From an uncultured Dysgonomonas sp. (GTDB lineage Bacteria; Bacteroidota; Bacteroidia; Bacteroidales; Dysgonomonadaceae), in assembly GCA_937995835.1 (NCBI GenBank), contig CALKIV010000105.1, positions 24,621 through 88,620 of the forward strand: a stretch of 64,000 bases of DNA, in the 5' to 3' direction. Shown piece by piece: positions 35,447 through 44,325 of the stretch (within the stretch, counting starts at the first letter, position 1; every line of letters begins with the position of its first letter). The translations under genes and the position numbers were made by a program. The notes under the pieces were generated by a model, which searched no databases, had not been told where the DNA came from, and saw only the letters and a program-made list of their open reading frames with translations.

Positions 35447-35959
35447 ATGAACAAAACGATACTATTTTTTATCTGTTTATTTTTTTCTGCTACACAATCT
35501 TTTGCCCAATTTGGAGGGACGGGAAAAGTAACATTGCCAAGGTTGGGAATTACAAGCAAATCATTGACGTTAGTGATGCGTGACATTAACTCCTTTTTGG
35601 GAGAAAAACCGAATGGTTTGCAATATCCAGTGACTAAAATTGTTTTTTCGCAACTGGATGATCTCCTATGTTTCGAGATCGTTGGAGTAGATAACTCATG
35701 GACAGATCTGTTTAAGTTTGGAGAAGTAGCCTATGGTTATGTTATTTTGCAAAACCGATTATTTATTGTTGTTGGGCAAGGGTATAGTGACATTAATCTG
35801 GAAGGAATATTTTATACCATTGATGAGCAAAAATCTTTTGTCAAGCCCAACCTTCCGCATATGGCATTGGAACGATATCCTGTCTGGTTCTTTGAATATC
35901 GAGACAATCAGGTATATCTGATCAGTGTTTCGGATCTTGATGTTTTGGATAACTATTAG
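35447..35959 (+). CDS. Secreted protein of unknown function, tandem paralogue 1
   Basis: A 170-residue protein with a signal peptide (ILFFICLFFSATQSFAQ). The mature part aligns without long gaps to the next gene (36218-36727): shared motifs are KP.GL.(Y/F)P.TK..FS, VDNSW..LF, YGYV and the C-terminal DLDVL. No known domain is recognised. The two genes probably arose by tandem duplication; they are separated by 258 bp without a clear terminator. Confidence 0.65.
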   Translation: MNKTILFFICLFFSATQSFAQFGGTGKVTLPRLGITSKSLTLVMRDINSFLGEKPNGLQYPVTKIVFSQLDDLLCFEIVGVDNSWTDLFKFGEVAYGYVILQNRLFIVVGQGYSDINLEGIFYTIDEQKSFVKPNLPHMALERYPVWFFEYRDNQVYLISVSDLDVLDNY

Positions 35960-36217
35960 CGTCGGTGTTTAACAGAATAGTTAGTAGTATTTTTAGAGTA
36001 TTCTATTGATGTATAGATGTTTATATGTTTCTGTTTAACTTTCCTATATGCCAAAATTTGGAATGGATTAAGGGCTTCCTCTTGTATTTATCTTTCTGAT
36101 GGAGTTGGAGAATTGTAGATTCTCTATTTTCTATAGTATTAAGTTGTCGTTATATTTGAAAATATGATATGTTTATTTGATATTTGGGCTTTCAAATTTA
36201 ATAGCTTTTAATTTGGT

Positions 36218-36727
36218 ATGAAAAAACTGATTTTCTTTCTTGCCTTTTCTGTTTTGTTTTCTTTTCAGCTATCGGCACAGAGTGCTAAGAGTAATAACAT
36301 CGTATTGACACAGCTTGGTTTGCGAGATAAAGCTATTGAAGCTACTTTGACTCAAATAAGCGACTATATCAGAATGAAACCTCAAGGGCTTCATTTTCCG
36401 ATCACCAAAGTAATGTTCTCGAAAGTGAAAGGTGGTCTGAGTTATGAGGTGGAAGGAATAGATAATTCTTGGGCATCGCTCTTTAATCATGGAGAATCCA
36501 CTTATGGTTATGTGGTGGTGGCTCACCGATTGTATGTAGTGATGGGGATGACGGAAGAGAGTCCTAATCTGAACGAATATTTTTATGTTATTGGCGGTAC
36601 TAAGTCTTTTAGCAGAAATGTTTTGCCACCTACAGGTGTACTGAAAAGGCCAAAATGGATTTTTGACTATGTGGATGGCAGAGCCACAAGAATCACAGAT
36701 TATGATCTGGATGTGTTAGAAAAATAG
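36218..36727 (+). CDS. Secreted protein of unknown function, tandem paralogue 2
   Basis: A 169-residue protein with a signal peptide (LIFFLAFSVLFSFQLSAQ) and the same domain as its upstream neighbour: RMKPQGLHFPITKVMFSKV, GIDNSWASLF, STYGYVVV and the C-terminal YDLDVLEK. It has no lipobox or membrane segment, so it is probably periplasmic or released. A terminator follows. Confidence 0.68.
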   Translation: MKKLIFFLAFSVLFSFQLSAQSAKSNNIVLTQLGLRDKAIEATLTQISDYIRMKPQGLHFPITKVMFSKVKGGLSYEVEGIDNSWASLFNHGESTYGYVVVAHRLYVVMGMTEESPNLNEYFYVIGGTKSFSRNVLPPTGVLKRPKWIFDYVDGRATRITDYDLDVLEK

Positions 36728-36774
36728 TGCTTTTGATCTAAGATATTAGATCGAAAATATAGATATACGTAATA

Positions 36775-36806
36775 GGGGTTAACATTTTTGTTGGCCCCTT
36801 TTATTT
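36775..36806 (+). terminator. Rho-independent terminator before surE
   Basis: GGGGTTAAC (36775-36783) pairs with GTTGGCCCC (36790-36798) in a 9-bp stem with two G-U pairs and a 6-nt loop ATTTTT, followed by TTTTATTT. Confidence 0.8.
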
Positions 36807-36816
36807 GGTATATTTG
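36787..36816 (+). promoter_or_regulatory. Promoter of the surE-lpxB operon
   Basis: TTTG (36787-36790), 18 bp, then TATATTTG (36809-36816) is a nearly ideal Bacteroidetes promoter. The -33 box lies in the loop and right arm of the preceding terminator. Transcription would start near 36823, which supports the ATG at 36842 as the surE start. Confidence 0.65.
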
Positions 36817-36841
36817 TTCCTCAGAAAAAATTATAAAATAT

Positions 36842-37615
36842 ATGAGTAAAAAGCCATTGATTTTCATCACCAATGATGATGGATACCAAGCAAAAGGAAT
36901 AAATTCGTTGATAGAAGCACTTAGGGGGCTAGGGGAGATTGTCGTTGTTGCGCCTGACGGACCTCGGTCGGGGTATTCTAGTGCACTGACTTCTATCACG
37001 CCTTTGCGTTATTTTCCTTATAAAATAGAAGAAGACTTAAAGATATATATATGTAATGGAACACCTGTAGACTGCGTTAAGCTAGGTATCGGTGTTATTC
37101 TCGAAGGTAGACTACCTGACTTGGTGGCTACGGGAGTCAATCATGGAGCCAATTCGGCTGTGAGTGTTCTTTATTCGGGAACGATGGGTGCTGCCATCGA
37201 GGGGTGTCTTTTCAAAGTGCCTTCAGTAGGTTTCTCTTTGCTCGATCATGGTGCTGATGCCGATTTTACGGCAACAAAAAAAGTGGCTAGGCTGATCAGC
37301 GAAAAGGTGTTGGCAGAGGGGCTTCCGATGGGTACTTGCCTGAATGTAAATGTGCCAACAGGTGATGACCTGAAAGGAATTAAAATAGCCACACAAACTA
37401 AAGGGAAATGGGTGGGAGAGTATAAGCACGCTACCGATGGAGGAAATTATCCGATCTATTGGCTAACTGGAGAATTTGAGAATCACGAACCGGAGAACTC
37501 CGCAACGGATGAGCACATGCTTAGTCAAGGCTATGTATCTGTTGTGCCGGTAAAGGTGGATATGACCGATCATGAGTATATCGAAAAGATGAAACATTGG
37601 GAAGTTTTGATATAA
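36842..37615 (+). CDS. surE: 5'/3'-nucleotidase SurE
   Basis: A 257-residue metal-dependent nucleoside monophosphate phosphatase of the stationary-phase survival family. FITNDDGYQAKGINSL holds the metal-binding Asp pair; APDGPRSGYSSALTS, NGTPVDCVKLG and VNHGANSAVSVLYSGTMGAA complete the site. I start at ATG 36842 (MSKKPLIFITNDDG). An in-frame TTG at 36788 would lie upstream of the promoter and adds residues foreign to the family. It is the first gene of an operon with lpxB (13-bp spacer), an arrangement seen in Bacteroidales. Confidence 0.95.
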   Translation: MSKKPLIFITNDDGYQAKGINSLIEALRGLGEIVVVAPDGPRSGYSSALTSITPLRYFPYKIEEDLKIYICNGTPVDCVKLGIGVILEGRLPDLVATGVNHGANSAVSVLYSGTMGAAIEGCLFKVPSVGFSLLDHGADADFTATKKVARLISEKVLAEGLPMGTCLNVNVPTGDDLKGIKIATQTKGKWVGEYKHATDGGNYPIYWLTGEFENHEPENSATDEHMLSQGYVSVVPVKVDMTDHEYIEKMKHWEVLI

Positions 37616-37628
37616 TTATCACAAGATC

Positions 37629-38765
37629 ATGAAATATTTTATTGTAGCGGGTGAGGCATCAGGCGATTTGCATGGTTCTAACCTTATGGCAGCTCTCAAA
37701 GAGCAAGACAAGGATGCAGAGTTTCGTTGTTTTGGTGGAGACCTGATGGAGGCTCAAGGAGCAACAGTGCTCAAGCATTATCGAGAGTTGGCTTTCATGG
37801 GCTTTATTCCCGTGTTGCTCAATCTGCGAACCATTCTTCGGAATATGAAGATTTGTCAACAGGCAATTGTTGACTATCAGCCCGATGTTCTTATTTTGAT
37901 TGATTATCCGGGATTTAATCTGAAGGTGGCAAAGTATATTTCAAAAAAGACTAACATTCCTGTTTACTATTATATTTCGCCAAAAGTTTGGGCTTGGAAA
38001 GAATATCGCGTCAAGCAATTTAAAAAGTATGTGGACGAAATGTTCTGTATCTTACCTTTCGAAGTTCCTTATTTTAAGAAGCATAACTATGCTGTGCATT
38101 ATGTAGGCAATCCAACAGTGGATGCAGTGGCAGCCTATCGCGAACGCATGAAAGATGACACTCGTGAGCGCTTTATTCAAGAGAATCAGTTGACGGGGAA
38201 ACCTATAATTGGGCTCTTGGCAGGAAGTCGAAAACAGGAGATTAAGGATAATTTGCCTTCGATGCTTGAGTCTATCAAACATCTGACAGATTATCAGCCT
38301 GTTATTGCCGGTGCACCTGGAGTGCCTCCCGAATATTATGAAGAGTACATTGGAGATAGCACTTGTAAAATTGTTTTCGACCAGACGTACAGGGTGTTAA
38401 CCTATGCCGAGGTGGCTTTAGTGACCTCTGGAACGGCTACACTCGAAACTTCACTTTTCCGTGTGCCACAAGTTGTTTGCTACGAGACCCCCATTCCACA
38501 TATTGTTTATTGGGTATTCAAGAATATTTTGACCACCAAATATATATCACTTGTTAATCTGGTGGCAGATAAAACAGTCGTGCAAGAATTATTTGCGAAA
38601 TTTTTCTCCATCAAAGCTATTCGTGAAGAAACGGATCGACTGCTTTTCGATTTACTCTATCGCAATAAAATGCTAGCTGAGTATGACGAGGTTATTAACA
38701 TTTTAGGAAGCCCCGGAGCTTCACAAAAGGCTGCTGGCATGATGATTAACTTATTGAAGAAGTAG
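37629..38765 (+). CDS. lpxB: Lipid-A-disaccharide synthase
   Basis: A 378-residue GT19 glycosyltransferase that condenses UDP-2,3-diacylglucosamine with lipid X in lipid A synthesis, peripherally bound to the inner membrane. The start VAGEASGDLHGSNLM, FMGFIPVLLNLRTI, VSPKVWAW-like YISPKVWAWKEYR, VGNPTVDAV and LLAGSRKQEI are the family motifs. VTSGTATLETSLFRVPQVV is the nucleotide-sugar site. The next gene starts 3 bp after its stop. Confidence 0.96.
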   Translation: MKYFIVAGEASGDLHGSNLMAALKEQDKDAEFRCFGGDLMEAQGATVLKHYRELAFMGFIPVLLNLRTILRNMKICQQAIVDYQPDVLILIDYPGFNLKVAKYISKKTNIPVYYYISPKVWAWKEYRVKQFKKYVDEMFCILPFEVPYFKKHNYAVHYVGNPTVDAVAAYRERMKDDTRERFIQENQLTGKPIIGLLAGSRKQEIKDNLPSMLESIKHLTDYQPVIAGAPGVPPEYYEEYIGDSTCKIVFDQTYRVLTYAEVALVTSGTATLETSLFRVPQVVCYETPIPHIVYWVFKNILTTKYISLVNLVADKTVVQELFAKFFSIKAIREETDRLLFDLLYRNKMLAEYDEVINILGSPGASQKAAGMMINLLKK

Positions 38766-38768
38766 GTT

Positions 38769-40307
38769 ATGATAAAGATGAATAGATTAAAAAGTTTTTA
38801 TTATAAAATCCCAGACACTTCAGCAAAGCAAGAAGGGATTATTCGTAAGCTAGTCAATATCTTTGGCGCGATTTTTATACTATTTGCCATTGTAGCTTGT
38901 ACTTATATTCTTCTTGTAAATCGTGCATTGTGGGTTGATGAAGCAATGCTAGCCTATTCATTGGTTACAAGATCTATTACAGAGTTAACCTCCAGAGCAT
39001 TAGATAATGTTCAGTCAGCACCAATTATTTATTTATATATTGTTAAAATTATAACACTGATCTTTGGACACTCTGAGATATCGTTGCGAATTTTCTCATT
39101 TATCAGCTATCTCTGTACTCTGTATCTCGTATTTTATACTGCCAAACATCTGCTGAAAATAAAATATCCAATCCTGCCAGTTGCATTTTGTGCTGTATTA
39201 TGGATTATGATACGCTTTAGTGGCGAATTTAAACCCTATATGACAGATTCTATGCTGGTAGTATTAGTTCTGGTAATAGATTATTTTCGCAAGAAAAGCT
39301 CCATAAATCTCATTTCATTTGGGGGCTTGTTTGCAGGTATGGTATGGTTCTCCAATCCAGTATGCTTTATGATCGGTGCCATATTAATTTTTGATTTTGT
39401 TGAAGCGCTTAAAATCCAAAATAAGAAATTATTAAAAGAAACATTGATCACAGGCATTAGTGTGATGCTTAGCTTCATTATTTACTATTTTTATTGGTTA
39501 AAACCAGTTATTGATACAGGCTTGATGCAGGAATTTTGGGGAGGCAAAAGTTATCCACTCATTCCGATTACCGATTTGGAAAGATATCACTTCGTATATC
39601 TCTTACGAGAATTAATGCAATATTTTGGTCGTTTTTCGTTCATTGTCGGCTTAGTCATTCTTTTAGGTCTTCCATTTAATATTTTTTATTTCAAGAATCG
39701 ATATATAAATATAATTTATACTTGTCTTTTTATTACTCTTTTTGTTTCTTCGTTGGGCATGTTTCCTATTGAAGGTAGGATGTGTCTGTTTTTTTATCCA
39801 CTGCTAGCGCTACTTTTTTTCTTCTATCTATCACAGCTCTTTACTCAAAAGAACGTCCTCAACTTATTCGTTTTGGCTTTTTCTTTTGCAGTTATATTCT
39901 CAGCATTCAATATTCAATTTTTCTTCAATAAAGAAAATATTTATATGCAAGAAATGGGACAAGCCATTGATTTCCTAGAGAATACAAATGGTATATCTGC
40001 CAAAGATCTTTTGTACATACCTAATGAAGAAGAAGGCAATCAATACGTGTACGAAAAAGATTATGATCTAAACCAATTAGACTATAAGGTGATGATTGGG
40101 CATGGAGCATGGTGGAGTGATGAAGAGCTACATGAAGGGGAATTGGAGCAGTTGATCAATTCTACCAAAGAGGGCAATCTATATATTGTGACAAAATATG
40201 GAGAGTCTTTTTTTGTTCTAGACTCTTTGGCTTATCATGGCAATAATGTAGAGCAGATTTACGATAAATATGATAAAAAGATCTACAAAGTAAGCCAAAA
40301 GAATTGA
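38769..40307 (+). CDS. GT39/ArnT-type membrane glycosyltransferase
   Basis: A 512-residue polytopic protein with about ten to twelve helices. LLVNRALWVDEAMLAYSL places the D57-E58 pair in the first periplasmic loop, where PMT/ArnT-type (GT-C) enzymes have their catalytic Asp. A soluble C-terminal region follows (about 390-512). Such enzymes move sugars from a polyprenyl carrier onto lipid A, proteins or glycans. Its position 3 bp behind lpxB suggests lipid A or another envelope acceptor, which is an inference. Two ATGs (38769, 38778) are possible starts. Confidence 0.82.
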   Translation: MIKMNRLKSFYYKIPDTSAKQEGIIRKLVNIFGAIFILFAIVACTYILLVNRALWVDEAMLAYSLVTRSITELTSRALDNVQSAPIIYLYIVKIITLIFGHSEISLRIFSFISYLCTLYLVFYTAKHLLKIKYPILPVAFCAVLWIMIRFSGEFKPYMTDSMLVVLVLVIDYFRKKSSINLISFGGLFAGMVWFSNPVCFMIGAILIFDFVEALKIQNKKLLKETLITGISVMLSFIIYYFYWLKPVIDTGLMQEFWGGKSYPLIPITDLERYHFVYLLRELMQYFGRFSFIVGLVILLGLPFNIFYFKNRYINIIYTCLFITLFVSSLGMFPIEGRMCLFFYPLLALLFFFYLSQLFTQKNVLNLFVLAFSFAVIFSAFNIQFFFNKENIYMQEMGQAIDFLENTNGISAKDLLYIPNEEEGNQYVYEKDYDLNQLDYKVMIGHGAWWSDEELHEGELEQLINSTKEGNLYIVTKYGESFFVLDSLAYHGNNVEQIYDKYDKKIYKVSQKN

Positions 40308-40360
40308 ACCCTTTGGAATAATGTTCTTTATGTAGATAAATATTAAAATATTTTGCCTCT

Positions 40361-40460
40361 CCTTTTGGGCGTGCCCCTTCGGGTCGGGCTTTTGGCAGTA
40401 GTCTTCGCTCTATTGAGCTCAGCGCTACTTGCCGCTATCCCTCACGCAGGCTGGCGCCAA
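40361..40460. repeat. GC-rich structured intergenic element
   Basis: By my count, 61 of these 100 bases are G or C, in strong contrast to the AT-rich flanks. It contains CCCTTCGGGTCGGGC and ATCCCTCACGCA, which I recall as parts of a dispersed repeat of Bacteroidota genomes; I cannot verify it here. It can fold: GGCAGTAG (40394-40401) with CTACTTGCC (40425-40433), enclosing GCTC-TATT-GAGC. The palindrome TGGCGCCA lies at its right end. It sits between convergent genes, so it could also help terminate transcription. Confidence 0.55.
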
Positions 40461-40484
40461 CAGATGGTGTGACCACTCGATAGT

Positions 40485-41765
40485 TTATGCTTTTTGATCT
40501 CTGCAAAGTAGATTGTCGAGAATCAACACAGAGATGATGCCCATTACAAAGCCATTTGATAACACAGGTTGTAATATGCCGGGAATCGCATCTTTATACT
40601 CCGTAGGAGCAAATGAGATAAATATGCTGACGATGATGGGAAAGCTAATAGTGATCATGGTGCTAAAATCTATCACAGCCTTTTTTGATACCATCAATTG
40701 GAAGCCTGCTCCCAGCTGTATGCACATAATATAGAACATACTGCTCCCCATAATCACAGTGGGGATATACGAAAAAATGGATAGTGATTGTGGTATCACA
40801 GCGCATAAAATCAATAATGCTCCTGTAAGGATTAACGGATACTTTGAGGCAGCGCGTGTAGCAGCAATAATTCCCGGACTCATCGAAAAGTTGAGAGAGC
40901 CTATCATGCCCATCATACCCGAAAGGGTGTTTAGTAGACCTCCTACACGTACTCCTTTTTGACAACGCTCTTCTATTCTATCTACTTTGAGAAAAGCTCC
41001 TACGGCTTGCAGTGAGCCTAATTCGTTGATAAGCAGAGCTAAGAAGCAGAATGAGAAAGCGATAAGCGCTGAAATGTTAAATTCGGGAGTGATGAAAAAA
41101 TTGCTGAACAATAGTCCCCAGCTGTACTCACTGCTGCTGCCAATTGGGTCAGAACCTGCCATAAATGTGTAAGCCACAGAGCCTAAAATCATGCCTAGGA
41201 GAATGACTAATGATTTGCCAATTCCTTTTAGGTAGTGATTGGCGACAACCATTATCAATGTAAGAATCAGTACAAAGCTAAGGTTGAAGAATTCTTTTCC
41301 ATTAGTTCCTTTAGACAAACTGATAATCAATGGCATCATGCCAATGGCAACTAGCATTAGGGTGACGATGACCACTCGTGTGGTAAAGACTCTTTGTACT
41401 TTGCTGAAAATTTTGCTGTAAGAGAGTAAGAAGATCAATGCTCCACCGATAGCTATTGTGGTAAACGAAGCTGATGCAGAGAGGTTCTGTGTGCTCATTA
41501 GGCCTATCAGGAGGACGGATGCCGGTCCGATGACGATGGGCATTTGGTGTCCGAATTTTATTTGTAGAATAAGTGCAAGACCTGTAATAAAAAAAGCTTT
41601 TTGTAGGTAGATGATCATCATGCCTTCGCTGTTGTAGTGCATGCCTGCTACTATTCCCGAAAGGATAATCAAGGCGGGTATAGTGATTGAGAACCATTGT
41701 AAACCATATAATAGCATGTCGATGGGCGTAGGTTTGTCATTTAGCCCATATTTGTATTCTTCCAT
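40485..41765 (-). CDS. NCS2-family purine/pyrimidine permease
   Basis: A 426-residue inner-membrane nucleobase transporter with about 12-14 helices. The start (TPIDMLLYGLQWFSITIPALIILSG), the segment IVIGPASVLLIGLM and the NCS2 signature area (SLNFSMSPGIIAATRAASKYP) support the xanthine/uracil permease family. The signature is divergent from well-studied UraA and XanQ proteins, so the substrate is unclear. It is transcribed alone; a direct repeat lies just upstream of its start. Confidence 0.85.
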   Translation of the reverse strand: MEEYKYGLNDKPTPIDMLLYGLQWFSITIPALIILSGIVAGMHYNSEGMMIIYLQKAFFITGLALILQIKFGHQMPIVIGPASVLLIGLMSTQNLSASASFTTIAIGGALIFLLSYSKIFSKVQRVFTTRVVIVTLMLVAIGMMPLIISLSKGTNGKEFFNLSFVLILTLIMVVANHYLKGIGKSLVILLGMILGSVAYTFMAGSDPIGSSSEYSWGLLFSNFFITPEFNISALIAFSFCFLALLINELGSLQAVGAFLKVDRIEERCQKGVRVGGLLNTLSGMMGMIGSLNFSMSPGIIAATRAASKYPLILTGALLILCAVIPQSLSIFSYIPTVIMGSSMFYIMCIQLGAGFQLMVSKKAVIDFSTMITISFPIIVSIFISFAPTEYKDAIPGILQPVLSNGFVMGIISVLILDNLLCRDQKA

Positions 41766-42069
41766 TCTGATTGATTTTAAGTCTTAAAGATATTAAATGT
41801 TTATCAACTTTTCCAGAATAGTTTTTAAATGTTTATCATTCGTTTTCAAGAGTTCATTAACAAGTAGAGGTGAAGTTGTCAACGGCCTATTGAGAGATAT
41901 TAACAAGTTATTAATAGTTTATGAAGACTTACTAACAATTTTGTTATGCTATTTTAGCATATTCTCTTCAAAAGAGGGATGAAAATCTGTTTCTTTAGTC
42001 GCTTTTCTCATCAAAAATGATTATATTGTATATAGTTCAATTAGTACTTAACCTTTAAACTATTGAATT
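41766..42069. promoter_or_regulatory. Divergent intergenic region with a 14-bp direct repeat
   Basis: TTAAATGTTTATCA occurs twice without mismatch, at 41793-41806 and 41825-41838. The 32-bp period, about three helical turns, puts both copies on the same face of the DNA. The first lies 28 bp upstream of the NCS2 permease start. This fits a dimeric or paired regulator site for the permease. The rest of the 304-bp gap is AT-rich without other features. Confidence 0.5.
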
Positions 42070-42825
42070 ATGAAAACAACAACTACACTTATATTGGCTT
42101 TCCTGTTTGCGGTAGCAGTCGGTGCTCAAGAACGTTTTTATTATACAACTCCCTATGAAGGGATGCAAGGAGATGTGGAAAGGGTTTCGGTGAAGGCGTA
42201 TTTGGTAGACTTTGTGGATAATAAACCCGTGGTCAACAAGCGATTTAGCAGAACAGAAATCAGTAAGTTTGATGAAAATGGACTGGTGTATGAAAAGAAG
42301 CTTTCTGTATATGCTGCATTTATTTCTATGGAAAGTAAGACTACTTACGAATATGAGGGCAAAGAGTTGCAGAAGCGTGTTTTGCAAAGATATGCTGAAG
42401 GAGAGAAGAGTATTCTCGTACTAAAGTGTGTGGAGCGCGATGATAATGGTGCTGTCTTTGAAAATCAAACTTCTATAGGTAAGGCAGATACAACCTATAT
42501 CAGATATGATTATGATGAGCAGTCGATGACCTCCATGTCAACAAAGGATATGCGTACTGGGTCTAAATTTGTTACTTATTATCAAGATAATAGAGAAGTG
42601 AAAACCGAGGCCTACGAAAATGGACAATTGAGATCAAGTCAGGTTAAATTTTATGATCCCAAGGATCATAATCTAGCGAAGATGGTGGTCACTCAAGGTG
42701 ATCAAACCTATACCACAGAATTTAAGTATACTAAATTCGATGATAAAGGGAATTGGATTGAAGGTGAAATGACCGAAGACGGTTTGCTTAGATCTGTGAT
42801 CACGAGATCAATTTTTTATAGGTAA
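42070..42825 (+). CDS. Secreted protein with repeated short strands, unknown function
   Basis: A 251-residue protein with a signal peptide (TLILAFLFAVAVGAQ). The mature part has repeated patterns of the type E.KFDENGLVYEKKL, YDYDEQSMTSM, YENGQLRSSQVKFY and KFDDKGNWIEGEM, similar to YD- or MORN-like repeats of secreted Bacteroidota proteins. No enzymatic motif is visible. It ends before a shared bidirectional terminator. Confidence 0.65.
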   Translation: MKTTTTLILAFLFAVAVGAQERFYYTTPYEGMQGDVERVSVKAYLVDFVDNKPVVNKRFSRTEISKFDENGLVYEKKLSVYAAFISMESKTTYEYEGKELQKRVLQRYAEGEKSILVLKCVERDDNGAVFENQTSIGKADTTYIRYDYDEQSMTSMSTKDMRTGSKFVTYYQDNREVKTEAYENGQLRSSQVKFYDPKDHNLAKMVVTQGDQTYTTEFKYTKFDDKGNWIEGEMTEDGLLRSVITRSIFYR

Positions 42826-42850
42826 AGAAATGTAATGTGCTAAAAACGAA

Positions 42851-42886
42851 TACTAGACTATCCACACTAACGTGGATAGTCTAGTA
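42851..42886. terminator. Bidirectional terminator between convergent genes
   Basis: TACTAGACTATCCAC (42851-42865) and GTGGATAGTCTAGTA (42872-42886) form a perfect 15-bp stem with a 6-nt loop, between the stop at 42825 (+) and that at 42913 (-). T-runs on both sides are short. Confidence 0.8.
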
Positions 42887-42912
42887 TAATATTATATGAG
42901 TGTCTTGTTGTC

Positions 42913-44103
42913 TTAGAATACCACCTGTATACGTCCTTGTACTGCATGTACATTCTCGCCGGCTAGAGCAGGATTATAGTCTCCAAGATTGATGTATGAG
43001 TAATTTACTCTAAACATAATATACTTGTTTAGGTAGTAGTTGGCTGCTATAGACCAGTCTCTCATAGTACCTCCATAGATGTTGCTTGCCTTGTCGTCGA
43101 GGTCAGTATAGTTGAAACGGCCAACTAACTCTAGGGATTTGGGAGAAGGTCTACCAAGTAATGCGCTAGATGAAGAATACGCATAGTTTCCTCCCATGGC
43201 TAAGAAGCCTACTTGTGCGTATGCTCCTTTTGCCTGATAAGTGGCTGCGTTGTTATAACGTCTTACATTCGTGTGAAAATATTCTGATTGTAAGGATACA
43301 GGACCATGTGCTGCTACTAATTCTACGGCATATTTAGCCTCATAATTGGCATCTGATATACTGGCTGATAGTGGCTTGATGTTCTCGATATTGCTCAATA
43401 GAGGTCCTGAATAACCGATCTTGCGAGTATTGTCCTTTAAAATACCATCTATTTCCTCGCGTCCGTTGGCATCAGCTTTGCGCATTGTACCGGCAAGTCC
43501 TAGATGAAAGATTGCACCAGTTTTTTTCAAAGGATTGAATACTAATCTGCTGGTGGCTGAATAACCATGGTCACCATCTTTGCTGTTAGACATTGCTCCG
43601 CCATCTCCGAAGAAACCTCCTGAAAACCAAAGCATATTGCTCCAACCCACATACGATACTCCGATTCTACGTCCGGGAGCAAAGGTATTAGAGGTGGCGT
43701 TGTTGGTCATAAACTTGATTCTAGTAGAGCTTTCCATACGATCCATACCGAAAGGTTCTTTGTAGTTTCCTGCTCTCAGGTACGATGTTTTATTCAGATT
43801 ATATTGTAAGAAAACGTCTTTGGCTGATACTTTCCCATTGCCAAAACCTATGTCTACTTTGCCAGACCATTTGCCATAGTCTGCAGCAAATCCTAAGCGA
43901 ACATCAGGAATTTTTACTCCATTGCTAAGATCTGATTCGTCTTGAATGAAGGCTGCACCATCAAGAAACAAACGTGCTGAAGGAGTTACTTTCAAGGTTT
44001 CTTCACCCACCTTCACATCTAAAGATTGTGCATAAAGCGTATTGTTGCTAAAGAATAATACGCAAAGGATAACCAAAAGGCTGTAGTTAAATTTTTTCAT
44101 CAT
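42913..44103 (-). CDS. OprO/OprP-family outer-membrane porin
   Basis: A 396-residue beta-barrel protein with a signal peptide (SLLVILCVLFFSNNTLYAQ). Alternating strands cover the whole mature region, and the last residue is Phe (GRIQVVF), as expected for outer-membrane barrels. DVFLQYNLNKTSYLRAGNYKEP and FGMDRMESSTRIKFM, with the final NYYLNKYIMFRVNYSYINLG, match the phosphate-selective porin O/P family. Ion selectivity cannot be inferred; no phosphate transport gene is nearby. It is monocistronic. Confidence 0.88.
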   Translation of the reverse strand: MMKKFNYSLLVILCVLFFSNNTLYAQSLDVKVGEETLKVTPSARLFLDGAAFIQDESDLSNGVKIPDVRLGFAADYGKWSGKVDIGFGNGKVSAKDVFLQYNLNKTSYLRAGNYKEPFGMDRMESSTRIKFMTNNATSNTFAPGRRIGVSYVGWSNMLWFSGGFFGDGGAMSNSKDGDHGYSATSRLVFNPLKKTGAIFHLGLAGTMRKADANGREEIDGILKDNTRKIGYSGPLLSNIENIKPLSASISDANYEAKYAVELVAAHGPVSLQSEYFHTNVRRYNNAATYQAKGAYAQVGFLAMGGNYAYSSSSALLGRPSPKSLELVGRFNYTDLDDKASNIYGGTMRDWSIAANYYLNKYIMFRVNYSYINLGDYNPALAGENVHAVQGRIQVVF

Positions 44104-44258
44104 TTATATTTAAAATTTAATTTATTTTGCCCTATTCGATAATAGGATTTTTTCTGTCTTTAATCTGAGATCGAAAGTAGATAAAATCCATTTTTAAGCG
44201 GTTAACGCTCTGTTACGTTTTGGTTATATTTGTGTGATGAGGAATATATTGATAAAGA

Positions 44259-44292
44259 AAGGAGCTGACTTTTGTTTGAAAATCAGCTCCTT
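44259..44292 (-). terminator. Terminator after the RRM gene
   Basis: On the minus strand AAGGAGCTGA and TCAGCTCCTT pair over 10 bp (44283-44292 with 44259-44268) around a 14-nt loop, followed by TCTTTATC. It lies 33 bp after the stop at 44326. Confidence 0.75.
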
Positions 44293-44325
44293 ATATTTCT
44301 TTCTTTAGAATAGCTCTTCGCTTTC

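Noticed and set aside
36788..36841. Upstream TTG start for surE
   Set aside because: It lies inside the terminator and upstream of the predicted transcription start.
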